Shown: positions 1 to 5,166 of the stretch, piece by piece
Layout of the letters: each line of letters opens with the position of its first letter
How positions within the stretch are numbered: the first letter of the stretch is position 1
Assembly: GCA_030655795.1 (NCBI GenBank)
Contig: JAUSPJ010000139.1
Coordinates: forward strand, 1-5,166
DNA length: 5,166 bases
Source of the DNA: Fidelibacterota bacterium
GTDB taxonomy: Bacteria; Fidelibacterota; UBA2242
Reading direction: 5' to 3'
Position numbers and translations under genes: made by a program
The notes under the pieces: generated by a model
Databases searched by the model: none
Told to the model about the DNA's origin: nothing
The model's input: the letters and a program-made list of their open reading frames with translations, nothing else

Positions 1-2
1 AT

Positions 3-1838
3 CGCAGAGAACTGGTAAAACCAGTGGCAAAATCCGGCCACAACAACTATGATGTCGGTTTTTACGGAATCGAGCTCGGGATTGATATTGAAAATGAAGA
101 AATAAGCGGACGGGTGACAATTCGCGGCAAATCCAAAACCGACGCCCTGTCTGACATTGAACTCGATTTACTGGCGCCGCTGATTGTTGACAGTGTCTGG
201 GGAGACGCATCGGATTTTCAACAGAGCGGTGACAATCTAAGCATTCAATTACAGGCGCCGATTGACAGCGGGGCTGTATTTGATATCGGGATTGCGTATG
301 GCGGCAGTCCGGTAGCGGGCGGATTAAAGGGATTTTCTTTTGCTTACCACAGCAATGTTCCGATTGTCTCTACGCTCAGTGAACCCTATTTTGCCCGGGG
401 CTGGTTTCCCTGTAAGGACGTTCCCGGCGACAAGGCCGATTCTGCCGATATACATTTGACAGTTCCCGATAGCCTGACGGCAATATCAAACGGAACTTTA
501 GTGGAAATTAGTGATAACCAGGATGGTACAGTGACCTATCACTGGCAGGAACGCTATCCGATTACGACCTATTTGATCTCATTGGCAGTGACAAACTACA
601 AACTTATCGAACAGACCTATATTGCGCTGGATGGAACTTCCATGCCGGTCTGCCATTGGTATTATCCGGAGTATGAACACCTGACGGATGTGCTTTTATT
701 GACCACGGATATGATGACCTTTTTTGCTGATATCTGGGGCGAGTATCCGTTCATCAAGGAAAAATATGGTCATGCCCAGTTTTCCTGGGGCGGTGCGATG
801 GAACATCAGACCTGCACGAGTCTAGGGGCCTACAGCGAAATGATGATTTGCCACGAACTGGCCCATCAGTGGTGGGGAGATATGGTTACCTGCGCTAACT
901 GGAAAGAAATTTGGCTGAATGAGGGATTTGCCCGTTATTCCGAGGCGCTCTGGGTTGAATATATAAAGGGTAAAAGCGATTACCATGATTATATGGATAA
1001 AATCAACCGGCCGGGGTACTGGCAATCCGGGCCGGTATATATTTTAGATACGACAGATGTTCGGTCTATCTTTAATCTGCTGGTATACGATAAAGGCGCC
1101 TGGATTCTGCACATGCTCAGGCGCGTGGTTGGCGAGCCGATATTTTGGGACATCTTTCCGGCCTACCGGCAAGCGTTCTATATGGATGTTGCCACTACTG
1201 AAGATTTCGAACGTATTTGTGAATCAATCTACGGAAAGGACCTGGACTGGTTTTTTGACCAGTGGGTGTATAGCTCGGGGCAGCCGGACTATAAGATCAG
1301 CTGGGGCCGGCAAAAAACTGCCGTAAACAATTGGCAAATGACGCTGCAGATTGACCAGACCCAGTCAAAAACCAGGCTGTTCCGGATGCCGATTGATGTG
1401 CTGGTTGAATTTGGTGACAGTGATTCCCTGATTACTGTTAATGATTCACTGGCGACACAGACATTTGATTTTCAATTTTCGGAGATGCCGGAAAATGTGA
1501 TTGTTGATTCGGATAACTGGATTCTGAAGACCATCCGCTACTCTACAATCGATCCCGATATTGGATATTTGCCGGATAAATTTCTCCTGACCAATCCCTA
1601 TCCTAATCCCTTTAATGCCACCACAAATTTTGATGTTTACCTGCCTTATGACACGGATTCCAGAATTGCGGTCTATGATATAAACGGCCGGCTGGTGGAT
1701 ACAATTGATGAAGGCTATCGGCGTTCCGGGTACCGGGAACTGATGTGGACGCCAACAAATTTACCGTCCGGCGTCTATTTTGTCCGCCTGGAGAACAATT
1801 GGGTAAAATTATCTAAAAAAGTTGTATATTTAAAATAG
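3..1838 (+). CDS. M1-family zinc aminopeptidase-like protein with T9SS sorting domain (5' partial)
   Basis: Probable secreted M1 (gluzincin) metallopeptidase that removes N-terminal residues from peptides. The frame is open to the window edge. A GTG at 24 could be read as a start, but the homologous M1 beta-domain (YDVGFYGIELGIDIE) begins at once, with no signal peptide, so the true start is probably upstream. Numbering from that GTG: N-terminal beta-domain ~8-200; exopeptidase motif GGAMEH 256-261; zinc site HELAH 277-281 followed by WWGD; third ligand Glu300 in WLNEGFA, giving the M1 spacing HEXXH-x18-E; likely catalytic Tyr355 in VYDKGAW; a short beta region ~426-506; T9SS sorting domain ~518-604. 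The large helical C-terminal domain of PepN/ERAP-type enzymes is absent, as in compact bacterial M1 proteins. The canonical GAMEN Asn is His261, so substrate preference may differ. All zinc ligands are intact, so it should be active. The family call is strong; the substrate is unknown. Confidence 0.93.
   Translation, partial: RRELVKPVAKSGHNNYDVGFYGIELGIDIENEEISGRVTIRGKSKTDALSDIELDLLAPLIVDSVWGDASDFQQSGDNLSIQLQAPIDSGAVFDIGIAYGGSPVAGGLKGFSFAYHSNVPIVSTLSEPYFARGWFPCKDVPGDKADSADIHLTVPDSLTAISNGTLVEISDNQDGTVTYHWQERYPITTYLISLAVTNYKLIEQTYIALDGTSMPVCHWYYPEYEHLTDVLLLTTDMMTFFADIWGEYPFIKEKYGHAQFSWGGAMEHQTCTSLGAYSEMMICHELAHQWWGDMVTCANWKEIWLNEGFARYSEALWVEYIKGKSDYHDYMDKINRPGYWQSGPVYILDTTDVRSIFNLLVYDKGAWILHMLRRVVGEPIFWDIFPAYRQAFYMDVATTEDFERICESIYGKDLDWFFDQWVYSSGQPDYKISWGRQKTAVNNWQMTLQIDQTQSKTRLFRMPIDVLVEFGDSDSLITVNDSLATQTFDFQFSEMPENVIVDSDNWILKTIRYSTIDPDIGYLPDKFLLTNPYPNPFNATTNFDVYLPYDTDSRIAVYDINGRLVDTIDEGYRRSGYRELMWTPTNLPSGVYFVRLENNWVKLSKKVVYLK
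1575..1835 (+). other. Type IX secretion C-terminal sorting domain (within the M1 peptidase)
   Basis: The last ~87 residues of the M1 peptidase form an Ig-like sorting domain of the type-A T9SS kind. Visible hallmarks are NPYPNPFNATT near its start, VYDINGRLV in the middle, LPSGVYFVRL near the end, and a basic tail with KKVVYLK. In known systems this domain directs passage through the outer-membrane T9SS translocon and is usually cleaved during export or surface attachment. This implies that the host encodes T9SS components elsewhere and that the peptidase acts at or outside the cell surface. The T9SS genes themselves are not in the window. Confidence 0.9.
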
Positions 1839-1862
1839 GGACGAAATAGCTTATCCGTACCC
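1838..1862 (+). terminator. Weak hairpin after the M1 gene (doubtful terminator)
   Basis: GGGACG at 1838-1843 can pair with CGTACCC at 1856-1862, with one bulged A and a 12-base loop. Only three T residues follow. The stem is short and the U-tract poor, so it may at most attenuate read-through between the two genes. It could equally be chance. Confidence 0.15.
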
Positions 1863-1894
1863 TTTGACATCTAAGAACAATTAATGTAAATCTT
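1863..1894 (+). promoter_or_regulatory. Possible promoter for the peptidase-propeller-barrel gene
   Basis: TTGACA at 1864-1869 is a perfect sigma70-type -35 hexamer. It overlaps TTTG at 1863-1866, the -33 element used by Bacteroidetes primary sigma factors. Twenty bases after that TTTG is TAAATCTT (1887-1894), an imperfect match to the Bacteroidetes -7 element TAnnTTTG. A conventional -10 is weak: TGTAAA at 1885-1890, with a 15-base spacer. Any start site would lie very close to the ATG at 1909, leaving only a short leader. The alternative is co-transcription with the upstream gene across the 70-bp gap. Confidence 0.25.
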
Positions 1895-1908
1895 TCCTGA
1901 GCAAAAAA

Positions 1909-1998
1909 ATGATTTTGTCTGTAAATAAAAAATTTCACAATTATCCCCTCACTGCATTGCTGATCGCTGTTCTGCTGCTGAGTTCGGCAACATTCGCT
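1909..1998 (+). other. Sec signal peptide of the outer-membrane protein
   Basis: Residues 1-30 have a basic n-region (Lys7, Lys8), an uninterrupted hydrophobic core (about residues 14-27, rich in Leu, Ile, Val and Ala) and a small-residue cleavage site ending Thr-Phe-Ala before Gln31. No lipobox Cys is present, so this is a type I signal, not a lipoprotein. It fixes the start at 1909 and puts the N-terminal peptidase domain in the periplasm. Confidence 0.88.
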
Positions 1999-4900
1999 CA
2001 GTTTGGTAAAAACAAAGTCCGTTACGATGATTATACCTGGTCCTATATACAGACCGACCACTTTGATATCTTTTTTCATGATAATGGTGAAGAACTCTCG
2101 CATTTTGCGGCGCCGGTCGTCGAGCAGGCGGTTAATGAGATATCCCGGGTGCTGAACTGGCGTATGCGCAAACGGGTTTCGGTCATTGTTTACAATTCTC
2201 ACAGCGATTTTCAGCAAACTAATGTCACTCTGGGTTATCTCTATGAAGGTATACTTGGTTTTACGGAATTGTTAAAAAACCGAACGGTGGTAGCATTTGA
2301 CGGAAGCAACAATAATTTCTGGCATCTGATCCGGCACGAGCTGGTTCATGTGGTGGTGAACGACATGATCTATGGCGGCAACATCCAGAGTGTTGTCTCC
2401 GGGCGCGTACGTTTGCGGATTCCGCTGTGGATGAATGAAGGCCTGGCGGAATATATCTCCATGGGCTGGGACACGAATGCCGATATGATTCTGCGGGATA
2501 TTGCGACGAATAATGATATTCCGAACATTCAGGAACTGGACTATTACCTGGCGTATAAGGGCGGGCAATCGGTTTACCGTTTCATTGCGGAACGATACGG
2601 TGATCAGAAAATCGGTGAAATCTGGGCAAATATGAAAGGCCGTTCCAGTGCCGAAAAGGGTATTGAAAAATCCATTGGCCTTGATATGAAAGAGCTGACC
2701 GAGGCCTGGCACAAATGGGTCCGCAAAGAATACTGGCCGGATATTGCCGATCGTGACGAGCTGGATGATATTGCCATACGTCTGACGGATCATAAGAAAC
2801 TGAAAAATTATTTTAATACCGGTCCGGCCATTAATCCGAACGGGACCAAGATAGCGTTGATGTCCGATCGAAAGGGTTACGCGGATATATTTCTGATTGA
2901 TGCCATCGAGGGCGAAGTCGAGGACAAGCTGGTCAGGGGACAACGAACACCCGATCTGGAGGAGTTGAAATGGCTGAATCCACGCCTGAGCTGGTCACCT
3001 GATGGAAAAAAAATCGTTCTGGCCGTGAAAAGTGGCGAGAAAGACGCCCTGATTGTGGTGGATGTTGAAACAAAAAAGCGAAAAAAATATACCTTTGACG
3101 ACATTAACGAACTCTTCACCGCGGCCTGGTCTCCGGAGGGTGACAGAATAGCGTTTATCGGCTTAAACAGTGATCGAACCGACTTGTATCTTTACGATTT
3201 GAAAAACGGCAATCTGTCTCGTTTAACAAATGACAGAGCGTCGGATTTCGAGCCGAACTGGTCTCCTGATGGAAGCAAAATTATTTTTGCATCTCAGCGA
3301 AATATTAAAAACGGCGGCTTTCCCAAAGAAGATATAACAAACTGGGCAACATCTCCCTATAATCAGACCGATCTTTTTTTGTATGATCTTAGTACAGATC
3401 AGATCAGTCAGATTACCGATACTCCCTGGAACGAGAATTATCCCGCCTGGGCCAATACTGAAAATAAAATTGTTTATACATCGGATATCGATGGTATATC
3501 GAACTTGTATATCATGGACATGGATTCCGGGGAACAGGTCGCAATTACGAATGTTTTAACCGGTATTTTTCAGCCCAGCCTGTCCAAAGATGACTCGCGG
3601 CTGGTTTTTGCCGGATATGCCGATTATGGCTGGGATGTTTTTATACTGAGTAATCCATTGAGTCTTTTCGATAAGCCCAAAGAAATCAAAGCCACCGTAT
3701 TTGCCGAAAGCCTGAAAGAAATCTGGAAAAATCCCGATGAAAACAAACGCTTTGATTATCCGACACCGGAGGATGTCAAGCAGTCCTATACTCACCGGGT
3801 CGATACCCAGCAGTCCTATACCAATTACATATTCGCACCCAATTACCAGCGGGAGATATCCCCGGAACCGGATACGTCGATGGCCCTCACTGATTCTATC
3901 AGTTATAAAGATGAGAGCGGTGAGTTTATTGTCAATCCTTATAAAACCAAGTTCAGTCTGGATTTGATTGACAGCCAGGCCGGCTATAATACCTTCTGGG
4001 GATTTCAGGGGACCACCGTATTTGCGTTTAGTGATGTTCTGGGAGATCATCAGCTGATTTTTGGATCGGAGTTGTATATCGATCTGGAAAACAGTGATTA
4101 TTACCTGTCATACCAATACCTGAAAAACCGTACCAATTACGCCGTAACCGGCTTTCATAATGCGAATTTTTGGTACTACAGTCTCTTTTATCTCTATCGC
4201 TTGCGGAACTATGGAATTGATGTTTCCCTGTCCCGGCCGTTCTCAAGGCTTTCCCGTGTTGAACTGGCTGCGACATCCTACAACGTGGAACAGAAGTTTA
4301 TCGATATCTACACCGGGCAGACCCTGAGTCAACGTATGATTCATACGATTCTGCCGAGAGCCGCGCTCGTGTATGACAATACCCTCTGGAGCTATTTTTA
4401 TCCCATCGATGGATGGCGCTGGCGGGTTGATTTGATGGCCAGTCCGAAGTACACCGAAACCAGTCTCGAATTCCAGACAGTTCAGGCTGATATCCGGAGA
4501 TATTTCAAACTGAATCGCGAATACTCTTTTGCTCTGCGCCTGTCGGGCGGTCTCAGTGAAGGGCCCAATGCCCAGCGCTTTTTTCTGGGAGGCGAAATGA
4601 ACTGGATCAATCAGAAATGGCGGGATCGTGTTCTGGATGACGATAACGAATCGTTGAACGAATCGTTGCTGGAAGACATCTACTTTTCCGATTTTGTGAC
4701 ACCCCTGAGAGGGGCGCGTTATTATGAACGGGCTGGAACCCGCTACTTCCTGGCCAATCTTGAATTTCGCTATCCCTTTATAAAATACCTGGCCCTGGGT
4801 TGGCCATTACCGTTGACAATTGGCGGGCTTCAGGGAATTACCTTCTTTGATGTCGGTGGCGCTTGGTTCGCTAATGATTTCCACCCTTTTGCCAATGATC

Positions 4901-5061
4901 CCTATTATGGTACCGTTATGGATGACCTGGTATCCGGGTTTGGCGTCGGTACCCGGATTTTTTTAGGTTATTTTCTGCTGAAAATTGATTGCGCCTGGCG
5001 CTACGATATGATCAAAGTTCATTCGCCCCAGTGGTATTTTTCGCTGGGTCTGGATTTCTAA
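1909..5061 (+). CDS. Outer-membrane protein: signal peptide + peptidase-MA-like + TolB/PD40 propeller + Omp85-like barrel
   Basis: Complete 1050-residue envelope protein; physiological role unknown. The ATG is the first start after an in-frame stop at 1882-1884 and gives a clear Sec signal peptide (basic NKK, hydrophobic 14-27, likely cleavage ATFA|QF after residue 30). There is no Shine-Dalgarno, only an A-rich leader. Domains in order: gluzincin peptidase ~42-275, with HELVH 143-147 and third ligand Glu177 in WMNEGLAEY, resembling peptidase-MA-like families; six PD40/TolB-like repeats ~304-581, with WSPDG or variants at 362, 407, 451; a polar linker ~582-680; a beta-barrel ~683-1050 ending in aromatic Phe. 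The barrel shows Omp85/surface-antigen signatures: YDNT 822-825, PIDG 832-835, DIRRY 861-865, RFFLGG 890-895, LRGA 933-936. No POTRA domain is seen. By Omp85 topology the peptidase and propeller should be periplasmic. It may be annotated elsewhere as a Tol biopolymer transporter or BamA/TamA-like protein, but it is neither TolB nor BamA. Probably active, since the zinc ligands are present. Confidence 0.92.
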   Translation: MILSVNKKFHNYPLTALLIAVLLLSSATFAQFGKNKVRYDDYTWSYIQTDHFDIFFHDNGEELSHFAAPVVEQAVNEISRVLNWRMRKRVSVIVYNSHSDFQQTNVTLGYLYEGILGFTELLKNRTVVAFDGSNNNFWHLIRHELVHVVVNDMIYGGNIQSVVSGRVRLRIPLWMNEGLAEYISMGWDTNADMILRDIATNNDIPNIQELDYYLAYKGGQSVYRFIAERYGDQKIGEIWANMKGRSSAEKGIEKSIGLDMKELTEAWHKWVRKEYWPDIADRDELDDIAIRLTDHKKLKNYFNTGPAINPNGTKIALMSDRKGYADIFLIDAIEGEVEDKLVRGQRTPDLEELKWLNPRLSWSPDGKKIVLAVKSGEKDALIVVDVETKKRKKYTFDDINELFTAAWSPEGDRIAFIGLNSDRTDLYLYDLKNGNLSRLTNDRASDFEPNWSPDGSKIIFASQRNIKNGGFPKEDITNWATSPYNQTDLFLYDLSTDQISQITDTPWNENYPAWANTENKIVYTSDIDGISNLYIMDMDSGEQVAITNVLTGIFQPSLSKDDSRLVFAGYADYGWDVFILSNPLSLFDKPKEIKATVFAESLKEIWKNPDENKRFDYPTPEDVKQSYTHRVDTQQSYTNYIFAPNYQREISPEPDTSMALTDSISYKDESGEFIVNPYKTKFSLDLIDSQAGYNTFWGFQGTTVFAFSDVLGDHQLIFGSELYIDLENSDYYLSYQYLKNRTNYAVTGFHNANFWYYSLFYLYRLRNYGIDVSLSRPFSRLSRVELAATSYNVEQKFIDIYTGQTLSQRMIHTILPRAALVYDNTLWSYFYPIDGWRWRVDLMASPKYTETSLEFQTVQADIRRYFKLNREYSFALRLSGGLSEGPNAQRFFLGGEMNWINQKWRDRVLDDDNESLNESLLEDIYFSDFVTPLRGARYYERAGTRYFLANLEFRYPFIKYLALGWPLPLTIGGLQGITFFDVGGAWFANDFHPFANDPYYGTVMDDLVSGFGVGTRIFLGYFLLKIDCAWRYDMIKVHSPQWYFSLGLDF
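3781..3821 (+). repeat. 11-bp direct repeat in the propeller-barrel linker
   Basis: CAGTCCTATAC occurs at 3781-3791 and again at 3811-3821, exactly 30 bases (10 codons) apart and in frame. It encodes QSYT twice (residues 625-628 and 635-638) within the polar linker between propeller and barrel. It may be a remnant of a small linker duplication or coincidence. Confidence 0.5.
4645..4668 (+). repeat. Perfect 12-bp tandem duplication encoding NESL twice
   Basis: AACGAATCGTTG at 4645-4656 is repeated exactly and immediately at 4657-4668. It keeps the frame and gives Asn-Glu-Ser-Leu twice (residues 913-920). It lies in an acidic stretch of the barrel domain predicted to be a surface loop. Perfect identity, including codon choice, points to a recent replication-slippage event. 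Confidence 0.85.
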
Positions 5062-5166
5062 ATTCATTCTCCCGATAAATTTACGGATTTTATTACCAGG
5101 ATACAGCCTAAATCACTAATTTAGCAGGCCGGCCCGGATAGTTGCGCTTTATTGATAAATTATTGG
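5062..5166. other. Downstream non-coding stretch, no supported gene
   Basis: The last 105 bases contain no convincing start. An AT-rich inverted repeat, CTAAAT 5108-5113 with ATTTAG 5119-5124 (5-base loop), lacks a following T-run, so it is a poor terminator candidate. An 8-base palindrome GGCCGGCC lies at 5127-5134. Neither has a clear function. Confidence 0.5.

Noticed and set aside
24..26. GTG as the start of the M1 peptidase
   Set aside because: The frame is open back to the window edge, no ribosome-binding site is visible, and starting here would leave a T9SS cargo without the N-terminal signal peptide it needs. It is more likely an internal Val codon.
1813..2943. Minus-strand open frames (1813-2217 and 2272-2943)
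   Set aside because: They lie opposite the clear peptidase domain of the plus-strand gene, show no recognisable family or signal, and have composition expected from antisense reading of a coding region.
3006..3013. A8 homopolymer (also A7 at 3081-3087 and T7 at 3374-3380) as phase-variable or frameshift sites
   Set aside because: The frame is intact and matches PD40 repeats on both sides. The A run is explained by Gly-Lys-Lys-Ile in the WSPDGKKI motif. No stop or alternative product suggests programmed slippage.
2806..3654. Calling the second gene tolB
   Set aside because: The propeller resembles TolB repeats, but TolB is a ~430-residue periplasmic protein with no zinc-peptidase domain and no barrel. 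No pal, tolA, tolQ or tolR is in the window.
3556..4276. Minus-strand open frames opposite the linker and barrel, and a plus-strand frame at 3737-3967
   Set aside because: All are fully inside the 1050-residue gene, which has coherent domains through this stretch. The alternative translations show no domain logic.
5108..5134. Rho-independent terminator after the barrel gene
   Set aside because: The 6-bp AT-rich stem has no T-tract, and the neighbouring GGCCGGCC palindrome cannot form a looped stem. Not enough to call a terminator.
5142..5166. TTG-initiated start of a further gene at the right edge
   Set aside because: Only eight codons are visible, with no ribosome-binding site and a rare start codon, so it cannot be supported.

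Overview
The window holds two same-strand genes separated by a 70-bp gap. Both encode cell-envelope proteins built around gluzincin-type zinc-metallopeptidase folds. Nothing on the minus strand looks like a real gene, and I see no RNA gene, mobile element or CRISPR array.

Organism: probably a Gram-negative member of the FCB group (Bacteroidota/Ignavibacteria, Calditrichota, KSB1, Marinimicrobia or a relative). Three things suggest this. The first protein ends in a type IX secretion (T9SS) C-terminal sorting domain with the YPNPFN motif. The second protein has a signal peptide and ends as an outer-membrane beta-barrel. The second gene also lacks a Shine-Dalgarno sequence and has an A-rich run before its ATG, as is common in this group. 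Exact phylum cannot be decided from this window.

Layout: (1) bases 3-1838, the 3' part of an M1-family aminopeptidase-like gene. Its start and signal peptide lie before the window. It has HELAH-x18-E zinc ligands, a GAMEH variant of the GAMEN motif and a T9SS sorting domain. (2) bases 1839-1908, a short gap with a weak hairpin and a possible promoter. (3) bases 1909-5061, a complete 1050-residue protein with an unusual architecture: signal peptide, HELVH...NEG peptidase-MA-like domain, six-repeat TolB/PD40-type propeller, then a C-terminal Omp85/BamA-like barrel with no POTRA domains. (4) bases 5062-5166, 105 bp with no supported gene.

Working together (inference): the first enzyme would be exported through the outer membrane by T9SS and act on or outside the cell surface. 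The second would sit in the outer membrane with its peptidase and propeller in the periplasm. They may form a small envelope proteolysis locus, but the sequence does not prove a shared pathway. The second protein is the most interesting item: a protease and propeller occupy the place where Omp85 proteins normally carry POTRA domains.
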